Assembly: GCA_965644295.1 (NCBI GenBank)
Contig: CBFFRP010000371.1
Span: 62,001 to 126,000, forward strand
DNA from: Paraphysomonas bandaiensis
Taxonomy: Eukaryota > Chrysophyceae
Reading direction: 5' to 3'
DNA length: 64,000 nt
Part shown: positions 11,204 through 22,851 of the stretch, one piece after another
How the letters are laid out: every line of letters starts with the position of its first letter
Numbering within the stretch: the stretch's first letter is position 1
Translations under genes and position numbers: made by a program
The notes under the pieces: model-generated
Told to the model about the DNA's origin: nothing
What the model saw: the letters and a program-made list of their open reading frames with translations, nothing else
Database searches by the model: none

Positions 11204-11713
11204 ATGACAACACCTAAGAACTGTTTAAGTATCGATATTAGGCAGTCTAATATGCCCTACCTCTCATTGGGTGGCTTCATACTCCACTACGTTAACCACA
11301 AGGGTGTCTGGTTCTGCCACTGTGCGGACTTATTCAGTTTCCTTGCGGCAGCTCTGGGCGTCACTTTGGGAAGTCAAAGATCCAGTGAAAACAAGAGAAC
11401 ATATATTAAGAAAAAGTGTAGAGAAATGGGTCAAATTTTGCATGTTGTAGAGTATTATAGAGACATAACATGCAGTGAAATGCGGCCCTGCCGACAAGTT
11501 GTTGCTGCCGAATTCATTCCATTTGATCGAGGGTTACACTGTTTTGCTGGAACAACCGACAATAATAAAGATTCTTTGCAAAAATATGCCAATTTGCTAT
11601 CCTTTAGCAAGACCGAAGATGATACAAGTTTGGGTTTTGTTTCCAGCCAGGGGGTGTCCGAACTCCAGCACCCTCCTATGTTAGCCCGAGTGCGGGATCT
11701 GGTAATGCAATGA
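11204..11713 (+). CDS. Hypothetical protein, 169 aa
   Basis: A single open frame with more coding-like composition than its surroundings. I do not recognise it. Visible features are an N-terminal part with beta-like segments ('PYLSLGGFILHYVNHKGVWF'), a hydrophobic helix ('DLFSFLAAALGVTLG') and a basic stretch 'NKRTYIKKKCREMG'. No signal peptide and no catalytic motif. The arrangement 'GVWF...DLFSFLAAALGV...KRTYIKKKC' recalls small DNA-binding or KilA-N/Bro-N style domains only very loosely; I would not assign it. It may be one exon of a longer gene or a relic. Confidence 0.4.
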   Translation: MTTPKNCLSIDIRQSNMPYLSLGGFILHYVNHKGVWFCHCADLFSFLAAALGVTLGSQRSSENKRTYIKKKCREMGQILHVVEYYRDITCSEMRPCRQVVAAEFIPFDRGLHCFAGTTDNNKDSLQKYANLLSFSKTEDDTSLGFVSSQGVSELQHPPMLARVRDLVMQ

Positions 11714-13470
11714 CCAGTGAAGCTGACGGTAGAATCACCACACATATGCATATATATAGCATATACATTTTATTTATTAGCATAACCTTTGAGGTTTTGT
11801 TTAATTTATATCACAGGTGGCGCGAGTACTACATATAATGATATAGACTGTATAAACACCTTAATGAAGGCTGTTGATAAAGGCTGTCGAAAGCATCATG
11901 GAATGTGCAGCTGGCAAAAGAATTAAATTTGACACAAACTTGTACATGAATTTGCTTAGATTAGTTTGAATATATATAATTTTAGTTAGCCAATCTTTCC
12001 TATCATTATTATTTCGGTAATTAAGTGAATGTTTGAATCATCGCTTGGGGGTGTTGAAGGGCTGTTTCCGGTAGCTTTAATATCTATAGATTTATAGTGT
12101 GTATATAGTATGTAATGTGTCGTGCAAACATATTTGACTATAACCAATTCCATATCGGGGAAATAATGAATTGTAATACAAGTTTATCAGGGCACTGGGA
12201 GAAGTAGTTGAAAGACGCTGAAGGGATTCTGAGGTATAGCTAGAAATAGAGTATATTAACATGTTATAAAAACACATATTGATGAAATTTCAAGGCTATA
12301 AAAACATTATAGACATAGATAGTATAGAGTGTACCAGATGCCTTGGGTGCCCTCTGGGAGCTGCTGGGGTGGTGCATGTAAGTGCTTGCGATAGGGGTAT
12401 AATTAGTAAAATAAGAGTCTCCATACATATAAACATGCGTATAAATGTCAAAATATAGCTAAATATACAGCGTGCATATAGTATACAATGTACTTGTCAT
12501 GTTCTAACACCTGGAGTATACATAATATATATCTGTATTGCAATAATAAATTACAAGCTTATTATTATTTCTTGGGTTACCTGCTGTCACAGTATATATA
12601 CTTATGATTTATATGTTTTTACGATGTCTATGAAGGTGCACTCGGCTCAAGGGCTCACTGTGATGAATACTGGTGATATGCATATTAAGGGTGTGACGTG
12701 TGAGCGTGTGTCAATGTGTTTCAACTCTGTACATATTTTCATACTCTCACTATAGAAAAGATAAAAGTTATACGCTCTATGAGTATAAATATATATAGAC
12801 TCCGTATATTTAAGTCAACTTTTGGCCTTCTACTGCTCTTCTTCTTCATACTTACCAGATCGCCTGCTTGCTCAATAAGATGCTTAATAACGACTGGAAT
12901 GACCCACTTAATGATGCCACGAATAAACCTCGTCTTATCTTTGCTTTAAAGGGTTGTGACATTGCTGTCTTATGTCGATATTGTCTTGTATTTGTTGCTA
13001 TCTTTTAATGTGTCTATCACGTCTTTTATCTCTTCCACAGATAGAGCTCCATTATTGGGGTAAACCGTATGCAATAAATTACCTTTTTTACATCTACCCT
13101 TTTCTCAATAGAATGCTGTATTTTTAGGGTAAAAATAGTAAAAATAGTAAAAAAGGGAGAAAAAAATAAATTGCCGCCATCCTTTAATCTGAGGGTGTGG
13201 GGAATAGTGAGTGGTGATGATGAGTGAGAACTTTTCTCGTTTTTCTGGACTTGTCTGGTAGGAATACTGCTGTACATTGACACACACACATACTGGTGCA
13301 TATATACATACAGTACATACATACATACAGTGCTGCTGTAGACGTCTCCACTATGCATGTATACAGCCAGTCTGTGTGTTATACCACTGAAATAAGGGAT
13401 AGTTTAATCAAATATAGTCACATATCCCAACATCTATACTTTATAATTCCATTACGTATTAATATACACA
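11714..13470. other. Intergenic, no gene seen
   Basis: AT-rich spacer. The overlapping frames at 13026-13358 come from Tyr/Cys/Val- and Phe/Tyr-rich low-complexity sequence and are not convincing. Confidence 0.4.
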
Positions 13471-14134
13471 ATGGCTCTACGTGCAGTTGTGCAGAAAGCT
13501 AAACCAGTTGCTAAGGAGACTCAGCGAGTTAATTGCATTCCTCTGTATAGGTTGAATAATTAATACCATTCCTGTGCATCATATCATCATATTTTCTGAC
13601 TCAGGGCAATGTTACGTGAACTTCCCCGTGTATTGGTTATATACGATATTGATATGCCTATAAGAAAAGCTACAGCAGCTGTGGAAAAACATTTTCGACA
13701 GAATGCTGATGTCAAAGACCCCAGGTACATATACCTGCATGTCTGTATATACATACGAATAGTGTTATAAGTATATCTATATTGCCAATGTATCTAGAAA
13801 CTGATGTAGCATAATTATGTTTGAAATTTACTTAAACCCAGTTTATTCGTCGTGTGATGGATTTTGTGCAACAGGGTGCTGAATATACTCTTGGGTAAGG
13901 GTTACATGGAGTTGGAAGAGACACTATTTCAGTGGAAGCAAAAAAGTCATTTAATGGATCGTTTGGAGGTAAGTTAATTATTCCCGCAGAGCATTATGAG
14001 TAGCCTGCTTGCTATACATGCTGTTTACCGTTCTTGCTGATATTCGTGTATTATAGCCTGTCGAAATGGCATCTGCTGAGGATGTGACGGCCGCTGAGAG
14101 AGCGTGTCTGGGGAAGGACTACAAATTTGAATAA
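13471..14134 (+). CDS. NDUFA6: NADH dehydrogenase (complex I) LYR subunit NDUFA6/B14
   Basis: Four exons, 13471-13550, 13605-13724, 13875-13968 and 14057-14134, give 123 aa. The LYR motif is built across the first intron: 'IPLYR' joins 'AMLRELPRVL', giving the canonical LYR-x-x-LR helix. The family core follows: 'KHFRQNADVKDPR', 'VLNILLGKGYMELEETLFQW' and 'KQKSHLMDRLE'. The length fits the family (about 120-130 aa). LYR proteins of this type bind acyl carrier protein and sit on the matrix arm of mitochondrial complex I. The N-terminus 'MALRAVVQKAKPVAKETQRV' is basic and amphipathic, suiting mitochondrial import. All splice phases agree. Confidence 0.88.
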
Positions 14135-15585
14135 GTACGTTTTTGTTGCGCAGTGGCCGTGTAACTGTTAGAACATGAAACATTACCGCGTGCTTGATAT
14201 GGAGCCGTTTGTTGGTATTAATTTAATAGCTATATTTACCTTACTGGCTTTAACAGTTTGAGGTTCACTATGTTATTCTGAAGGAGAGCGTTCTATTGAA
14301 AGCTCGATGATTAATCCACGAAACATTACATTACGAAATATATATCGAGTAACAATATAACGCAACTCCAACAATGTATTGTGGGAGCCACTATATAAAT
14401 TGCATTTTAAAACATTGTAGGCTAGTAGCTCTTTATATGCCAATTGCCAGATAACCAAATTCACTAATTGTTAAGTGTACTGCTAGATTGTATCAAAAAA
14501 GTTTTGCAGAAAGGGGTTGATGAGCGCCCGAATCAATTTGAATCACGGCTAGGAAACAATATATTGATATATTGTATGTCACTATATTGTAATTGTATTG
14601 TTGGGCCAGTTTAAAATCTCCATCAATAGTGCGCCCATCAATTGTATTGATGGTACGCTATCTAACAATAGTATTGCAATATATTGTTTCCTATATCGGT
14701 ATATGTTTGTTGACCTAACATTGCTAATAACCACGACATAAGATGGTTTGCCCAAATCCAGTCTAGGCACTTAATAGAAGGAAGAAAGATTGAATTTATA
14801 GTATGACTGAATGTACATTTCAGTAATGATGACGACGATGCAAAAGTTGGTTGTACCAACGTACCAACAGCAGAATATATGAGCAGAAGAAGAATAGATC
14901 AATCAGTACCAATGACAACAATGTGTTGCAAAAAGAAGAGATTAAACCAACGTCGCGGATGTTAATTACAGCAAAGTGCATTCAAAATTCTCGTCATATA
15001 CAGTTGAGTTTGTATATATATCCTATTAGTAATTTCAAAACGTTCCGACACAGAGGTGGTCTTCATTGTAGTAGTGAAACAATTCAAACTCAAAATAAAA
15101 TAAACTCAAAAACTCAAACTCAAATTCAAAACACACTTAAAATAAAAGTAAGATGATTGCCATAGTAGTGTACTACGTGTAATTCCATACATTAAGACAT
15201 AACGATTAGTCTGTTATAGAGGGTGATTGTTGAATGCAAATCTATAGTTCCATTGGATAAAACTATGACATGAGTGATTGATATTGATATCTAGATATCA
15301 TAGATCTTGTTGCATGGACGTGGACTCCTCATGGCATGCATAGTGGATCATGAGCTGCTGTAGCCTGCTGTGGGTCTTGTGACTGTATTTGTACCGGACG
15401 GTACTATTATACGTACTTCGCTACATAGTCGTATGGTACAATTCAGATGTACTGAAGTACAGAAATGTTCTTTAAGCATCATATAGTTCCTACTTTACAT
15501 ACATACAGAGTACATATATACATACATGTACCTCTGGAAGATCCATATATAACCATCACCTTCATATATATTACTACAAGCCCCT
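14135..15585. other. Intergenic with one MITE
   Basis: No gene is supported. It holds the inverted-repeat element at 14550-14693 and a (caaactcaaa)-type low-complexity run at 15085-15140. Confidence 0.4.
14550..14693. mobile_element. Short palindromic MITE related to 3095-3423
   Basis: The terminal inverted repeat 'taggaaacaatatattg' is perfect at 14550-14566 and 14677-14693 and matches the end of the 3095-3423 element (TAGG(A/G)AACA(A/G)TATA). Flanks give no clear 8-bp duplication, so the borders are uncertain. The interior is short and non-coding. Confidence 0.5.
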
Positions 15586-16211
15586 ATGAAATTACTATCC
15601 ATATTCCTTGTGATATCGATAATGGCAGGAGCTGAAGCTTCATTCCCAGATCCTGATGTACACGCACACGGTGAGTACATCTCTCTATATATACAGACAT
15701 ACAGACGTACATATAGACGTATGTTACTACTCATATATGTATATATATATGGATATATGAATCTATTTTGAACTGATTTGTAGCAGCAGAACATATTGCT
15801 GGATCCAGATCCAGTCCGGGCAATTCGGTGCGTCACTGGCCTGACCTGAAAGGTGCAGTAATGTATATGTGTATATATGTATATGTATGTATATAAATGT
15901 GTGTATACTCTCTACGATTAAACATATATATATAGCATATAATATAGCGGAATGTATTGTAATACTCGTATGTAAGTGTTTTGTTTTTTCTACAGGAATG
16001 CACGCGGATGATGTAGAGATCAAGATTCACAGTGACCGACCTGAATTAAAAGTGCAGCGGGTTCCCAAGGTAAGCTTGTTTCATACATCGACTTCTGGTG
16101 TGCTGACATATCTTCTAGGACGCCATGGTTACGATGGATATGCGAGAAGACCGTGTGAGGCTCTTTGTGGATGAAAATGACCGAGTTGTACGTTCGCCTC
16201 GTGTCGGATAG
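15586..16211 (+). CDS. Secreted potato inhibitor I family serine protease inhibitor
   Basis: Four exons (15586-15670, 15784-15852, 15996-16069, 16119-16211) give 106 aa. A signal peptide, 'MKLLSIFLVISIMAGAEASF', is followed by a short linker and a full potato-inhibitor-I domain: 'HWPDLKGMHADDVEIKI' (Trp-Pro start), 'RPELKVQRVP', the reactive loop 'VTMDMREDRVRLFVD' and the ending 'VVRSPRVG'. Aligned to the CI-2/eglin family, the P1 residue is Met82 with Asp83 at P1', which predicts action on chymotrypsin- or subtilisin-like proteases (family knowledge). The Arg residues that support the loop are present. It has no disulfide pair, as in CI-2. Exon 2 begins after three tandem acceptors (tagcagcag), so variants shorter by 1 or 2 residues in the linker are possible. 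Confidence 0.9.
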
Positions 16212-16856
16212 CCAAAATGTTATCCTCTACTATCTCTAGCAATTGGTTGAATATGAAAATTGAAAGTATGAAGATGAAATAAAATATTAGGAAATATTAG
16301 GATCTTAATACTGACGCATGATGTTGTATAAGGAGTAAGGAGATTCACCTCGAAATTATTTTGTATTTCAAGCTGCGATGACTTGAGTATGGTGAATAAT
16401 AATGGCCAAATTAAAATATATTTTTATCTTTCCGCATTGACTGTGCTCCCTGCATTGCGGGCTGTACGGACAGTAGAACGATAAGATTTCTACATTTCTA
16501 CTACCACATCTTGAATGGTAATAGTATTTCCATGTTGTCTACAGTCTACATGCATTGTGCCACGACCAGAGTTAATTTGAGGCTTCGCGAAGCAACTCTC
16601 AGAGTAGCTATAATTTTTTGTTTATACGGTTTATGACAACTATTTCCTATTCCTAGTGTTTTCGCAGCACTCTATGGGATATAGTTAGCGAAAGTGTGCA
16701 GCTTTCCACAATTGTGCCATACATCACGTCGATAGATACTGTATGAATTATGTTATATATCTTCAAGAGAACTTCGCAGACACAACACGCAGTTTCCAGT
16801 ACATAACTTCACACATTAAACATCATAATGAGTAGTTTAAAAAGACGCCCAACTAC
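16212..16856. other. Convergent intergenic region
   Basis: Between the 3' ends of the inhibitor gene and the GT41-methyltransferase gene. AT-rich; nothing recognised. Confidence 0.4.
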
Positions 16857-19800
16857 CTATGTCCTACTTGATACAAACGGCACATACACATCAGCCTCAT
16901 GTTCTAGTAAAATGGCTTCACTTTCGTCGTCGTTGGGACCGAAACACTTTCTGGCGGCAATATTAAGAGAAATAGGGTAGTTCTTAAACCTCATCTCTGA
17001 AGTATCGTCGAAAAGGTTAAAATCTCCAACTCGCTCAATTTCACAAAATCCGTTCTGTGCGGCCCAATAATATTAGTTAGACATTTGACCACCCGTAACA
17101 AGTGACAAAAAACTTAAAATACCTGAGAAAGGATAGACGACAATGTGTCTTCATCGAATCCAGTCTGAAAAATAGCAATTAGATGCGCCACAACAACATA
17201 ATGGGCATATAGTAATCATGCACTGATAAATAATGTCATAATAATGCTATTAAAGCGCACCATGTGATAATCCCACTCATCCGATTGTGCACCATATATC
17301 ATTTTGCTTACAAACCAGCGCTCATTCAAGGACAAGCTCTCGTCCAGAAGAAGCCTAAATACATACAGCTATTACAAATATGGCAATCGAACAAGTCATA
17401 CATATACCGTGCCATGATTCTCATATCAGGTACAGCTACTAAAAGCAGCCCACCAGGAGCGAGAACGCGATTCCATTCTGAACGTGTTGAGACAGTTTTA
17501 CAAACTATCAAATCATATAGAATATCGAATAAAACCTGACAGTGCAGCCTCCATGGTGCCGTCTCCGAAAGGCACGTGTTCGAGTGCGTGACTGCCGTGC
17601 ACACAATAACATTAGATACTTCGACAATATATAGGAAATTTCGTACCTACTGTATATAGCCAGAGCAGAATTATCTGGAATACCCTATAAAAACGTCAAA
17701 ACAATAGAGAAAAACCTTCAATTAGAACTCACATGCAAGTCATGTAACTCGCGGACTATATCAGCCTGTTCTTCACTATTGAATGACGATTTCTACGTAC
17801 ACGCCAAATCATGCGTTGACAAATCCACATATCGCATTACCTGGGCATTCACATTGACCCATCCTTCCTTCCGCTTATATCCTCCGATGTTCAAAAGTAG
17901 GGGATCGTGCTGAATAAAAAAATCTTTTGAAAGTATGTCATGTCCTTGTCTCGTTTCCCCTGGGTCCCTTTTCCTCGGCGACCGCTTCTTGTTAATATTG
18001 CTCTGTGACCCAACAGTGGTCGCTACGCCATGTCGCTGTGCGTGTTGACGTCCCCGACTAAACGCGTCCAAGATAGGCCGCAAATATTTCTGTGGTCTCC
18101 TTACGGCTTGCCTGTCACTCTGGGCACCGTCGTCATATTCGACTTGCGCCACAGTTATCTTTTTCGCGGGACCTGCAGTACAATCAGTCAACACATTCTG
18201 TCAAAATATTCGTTACCAACAGTTATCACCTTTCGGAGGAAGAGTAAGTACATGAAAAGGTTTGCGACCTCTATTACGACTGAGCCTTCCCACCTCCCAC
18301 ATCGCCTGCCACAGCAGTTCTGTTGTTTTCGTCCACAACTACAGTATAATGTAAATAGCATTAACCAATTCTTCCATATATCTTATGCAAAGCTACCCGA
18401 GTGTCAAACAAAGTTTCCGTAACCCTCTTTCTTCCAACGTGCTCTCTCCAAATCTTAAGCGCTTGTTGGTCACGTGCATATTCAATGGCGATATCTTCGT
18501 ACTCCTTCAGCGAGAATGCAATGCCAGTATACGAGTCCAGCACCTCTGCAAAAGACTCGGCGGCCCTATATACATGTATATGAGTGTTGCATAATACATC
18601 CGACAAGCTGCTACGTAAAGACATGATAATAACGCTGCTGCGCCCACTGCAACGCTGAAATATCGAATCATACCTCTGCTCCATGTGACGTCCTCCGCCT
18701 AAACTCACTGTTGGAACACCAGCCCATATACCGTCGAGACCTTTCAAGTATGTTTTACAATTCCATCATTTTTATATATGCCATATACCAGTGGTATGTC
18801 CATTCTTGGAAGGTGTATCTAAGATCATATCTAGACTAGTTTTGGTACGTAAGTGGTCTATCCATGGCGCCTGAGGGGCGAGAGCAAGACGATCGGGGTC
18901 GACACCAAACGCTCTGTAAATATGTTACATTCAACATTCAGCCAATGCATAGCACGATAGATGAATTGCTCCGTTAAATAAAAATACCTGGCATACTCCT
19001 TCAGGTGTACAATCGCCGACTCATAACCCTGGTACTCTATAAACAGCTACACCACACCATCACAATTGCTCACGATCAGATACTATTCTAGAAATGAAAT
19101 ATGATGAAACGACAACACCGTACCATTTTGCTCCCAGGAACACTTTGTAATATGTTCATCCAGACGTGAAATATACTTGGAGTAACCTTCTGGAAGTTCG
19201 ATAGAGTTGCAAACAGTACGGTTGTCTTCGAGAGATCCTCTGCTGCCTACATGACCAGCAATTATAAAAGAATCCCCATCCGGTACATAATATATATACA
19301 TACCCTCATTGACTCTCGAGACTCCCTGTTAGCCCCATTATAGTCAAGAACCCCACCTCTTAACTGAGCGTAATCGTTGGCAATACAAGACGCTGGCATA
19401 TATGCTGCGCGTAATGGTTACAAATTGCACTCCATATGAACATAGGCAACCAACATATTCTACGAAATTCCTAAGCATACCTATATGTTCAACGAAAGCT
19501 TCTCTACCCTCGACGGGCAGTGCCACGGGATCCGCCATATAGTAATCTACGAAATCGGCACCTGAAATAGCGCATTCAGGAAGAGATATACATGGACACA
19601 ACCACATCCACCTGTCGACGTCGGAAAACCTAAAAACGAAACCTGTAGTCGCGCTGGTTTATGTTTTAATACATTCAAGCCACTATTTAGTGTATGTCCA
19701 TTTAAGTCTATTAGTATTTCTATACCCAGCAGTGCCATCTCAGTAGCGATATCCTATATCGAAGTATACAGGATATATTATTACATCTACTAAAGTCGGT

Positions 19801-21134
19801 ACGAGCACGATATTTATTCATACCTGTGTGTTCATATTGCTGAGTGTGATGAAGTGCTCTACGGTTTGTGTAATGTTCGTACCCCACCAACTAAGCTTGT
19901 CATTGAGAGCGAAGCAAAATAGCTCTATCTTTGATGTGTTTATATATTGGATCATTCCTCGCATCAATGTAGCCACAGGGTGCACTCCGAAGTCTGAAAC
20001 GAAACAGGAAAGTTAGATGCGGTCATCAATCAAGCACGCATTTCTTAAATATACCTGATGATACCAATCCAACTTTAAGCCTCTGAGGTGGTGAAACATG
20101 CTTTCTCCACTTGCTGGTGGCATGGGAGGGAACAGGGGGTTCCCAATAAGGGGCGACAATGTCATCATCCACAGTATATGGGCTCGGTGCAGCAGAAGGC
20201 AACTCTGTCGCCGCTAACTTGTGAATCCAGTCTATGTAGTGCATATCAAAAATAACATATGTATATTAGAATGTTTGTTGTGGTTCGGAGCTCTTACATG
20301 GAGCATTGATATAGGGCAGTCCAGATGAGCCCTCCAGAATGCACCCATCCTACAACACCACAAGCAGAGTCTCATTATCTACTGTATGCAAGGAAAAGTT
20401 CTATGCATATGTAAAGTAACGGGAAAACACACCTTGTTAGTATACGTAGGGTTGCATGCTAAAGCTGCTTTCTCCACAATCGAAGCAATGTATTCAAAAT
20501 TTTGCCACGAATCACTCCAACCCTAGAGCAGCATTCATTAGCACAACTTACAAAAATTAGAAAGCAGTAATGGATAACACCTTAGCTCGCAGTAGACGTG
20601 ATGCTGCATACGGATTACCCAGATTCAGTGCCTTTTCATAAGCCTGTATGCCATCGTCAATCTTAAACAGATGAAGCTGCGACTCCCCCAAGTTTATCCA
20701 GCATCTTCGATACACAGTATCAGTATCTCTATAAATCATGAAACACACATTCAATTTACCGAGTATCTGATGGATTATGTTGTACACATTTCTTAAATGC
20801 TTGCTCAGAATCTTCTATTCGTTGTGCAGAATGATATGCCACACCTAAAAAATTATACAAATTTGGCGACTCTTTATCAATAATAAGAGTCCCTAATACA
20901 GTATTATACATCTCACTCTACATACAGCATTCTCTTACCACGTTGAGATTCAATATCCTCTAAATAATTAATAAGATCAATGAAATGACCGCTATCTAAT
21001 AACTCTGTAACTGTTTGTCGGATCTTCTGAGGGTTATTATTAGAAGAGATATGTTTGCGTCTATTGCGAGCACTGATTGTGCTTGAGACAAACAGGAATA
21101 GAAGGAGTATAAGAAGAGGGGAGATAGGTTGCAT
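16857..21134 (-). CDS. TPR-GT41 glycosyltransferase fused to SAM methyltransferase, 947 aa
   Basis: I resolve 24 exons from ATG at 21134 to TAG at 16857; all phases agree and the sum is 948 codons. The N-terminus is hydrophobic ('ISPLLILLLFLFVSSTISA', signal or anchor), then TPR helices ('NLYNFLGVAYHSAQRIEDSE', 'RRCWINLGESQLHLF'). The GT41 (OGT/SPINDLY) catalytic region has 'ILIDLNGHT', 'PARLQVSFLGFPTSTGADF', 'YMPASCIANDYAQLRG', 'TTVLFATLSNFQKVTP', 'LDTPSKNGHTTGLDGIWAG' and 'ELLWQAMWEVGRLSRNRGRK'. After a basic linker comes a class I methyltransferase: 'LLLNIGGYKRKEGWVNVNAQ', 'IYSSHALEHVPFGDG', 'EWNRVLAPGGLLLVAVPDM' and the end 'RVGDFNLFDDTSEM'. The junction (exons 16-17, intron 18173-18229) is in phase. 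GT41 enzymes move GlcNAc or fucose onto Ser/Thr; the methyltransferase substrate is unknown. Two separate genes, the second starting at 18194, is the alternative. Confidence 0.8.
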
Positions 21135-21200
21135 GGTGTGTAGATATGGTGAAGAGAACGATTACATACCAGACTGCACCAACCTAACAACACCATGAAA

Positions 21201-21629
21201 CATACATACATACATACATACATACATACATACATACATACATACATACATACATACATACATACATACATACATACATACATACATACATACATACATA
21301 CATACATACATACATACATACATACATACATACATACATACATACATACATACATACATACATACATACATACATACATACATACATACATACATACATA
21401 CATACATACATGCATACATACATACATACATACATACATACATACATACATACATACATACATACATACATACATACATACATACATACATACATACATA
21501 CATACATACATACATACATACATACATACATACATACATACATACATACATACATACATACATACATACATACATACATACATACATACATACATACATA
21601 CATACATACATACATACATACATACATAC
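21201..21629. repeat. (CATA)n microsatellite, 429 bp
   Basis: About 107 units of CATA with a single interruption (g at 21412). It lies 67 bp upstream of the GT41-methyltransferase start codon and ends at a poly-T run. All long Tyr/Val/Cys/Met or Thr/Ile/His/Tyr frames here come from the repeat and are not genes. Confidence 0.97.
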
Positions 21630-22851
21630 CGTTTTTTTTTTTATTAATATAACACCATACACCTCTATGTGCCCATATGCATATCTTATCCTTCCTTGAG
21701 CTACTACATCATGTGGATGCAGAGACAAGTAATGCCGTGGACGTATCGTACCCATATGGTATATGCAGTTAGCATTTAGAGGATCATGAGGTAGTACTAG
21801 TGCATTGAGTGATATCTATTGTTTGTGCAATGGACATTGCATAGGGGTACATATTATCAGAAATACAAGAAGCCGCTACGTTGAACATTAAGATGCCCTT
21901 TCCCACGCAATTTCCGAGGGCTATTTTGATATAAATAGCCTTCTGAGGGGTCGAATTGATGCTTTATTGTTTTGAAAATCAAAATGTTTAGCTGCTGCGG
22001 AGGTCTCAGTATGAAGTAATTATACAAAACACAGAGATCCGGTCATAGGCCTTATGACTCTTGTTTACGAACAGATGGAATATGCATAGCTGTCAAATCG
22101 ACAAAATTTAAGGTAATATATCGTTCAGATCAGTCAATATGAAAGAATATTAAACGACCTTTCACACGGAAGAAATGAATTGGCGCTACCAAAGTCCACT
22201 TACATCGATCTTGTCTCCGGGATATATGTCTTCAGATGTTTATTGTCATGGTAGGGGGGCGAACTTCGTATTTCCCACACATGTGTGGTTGTATATTTAT
22301 GCGTTCCTTACATTGTGTACATCACTGCTTGTGTATTATTGGCGACAATTCACACTCCGTTGATTTCACAACATATCCATGACACCGCATAGGTGTGTGT
22401 TCTATTTTTAGTATAAACTTTCCATAATATGAACGCTTATTAGTTACACCAGCCATGCAATGTAGTTGAAATTGCAGTCACAGCCTGTAAGCACGCACTG
22501 AATACTTGGAGACAAAAGACACAGAAAAATACAACTTATTCTATATGATGTATGCATGATTTTGAATTTAATAGTAATTCAAGTGCCTGATTTTACTTTA
22601 TTGCATACAATTCGATGCATTCTTTCAAAAATACGACATCGCAAGAGCAAATGAGAACCTTATCAACGCGATGCTATAGATATGTTTCTCAGCTATTATT
22701 ATGAAATAAGGAAATAGTGCTATCACAAACTATTCGTTTAAATTATTCGTTTGGTGAGAAACATTCATTTTGCACACACTTAGTGCGCTGAACATGATAT
22801 CAGGAAAAGGTCACAATAAAATTCCATCAGTGGTGAGAAGAAAAAATTGGC
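21630..22851. other. Intergenic, no gene seen
   Basis: AT-rich spacer; short frames such as 22175-22363 show no motif. Confidence 0.4.

Noticed and set aside
13026-13358. Minus-strand ORFs upstream of NDUFA6
   Set aside because: Low-complexity Tyr/Cys/Val and Phe/Tyr composition from TACATA- and AAATAG-type repeats; no family features.
17793-18194. Separate methyltransferase gene starting at ATG 18194
   Set aside because: The ATG lies inside a 57-bp intron with good GT and CAG borders, and splicing joins the two domains in phase. Kept as the stated alternative.
21201-21629. Telomere-like array
   Set aside because: CATA units do not resemble any known telomere repeat, and genes lie on both sides.
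20996-21755. Long open frames of repeated Met-Tyr-Val-Cys or Thr-Tyr-Ile-His
   Set aside because: They are produced entirely by the (CATA)n microsatellite; a four-base repeat without stops is open in several frames on both strands.
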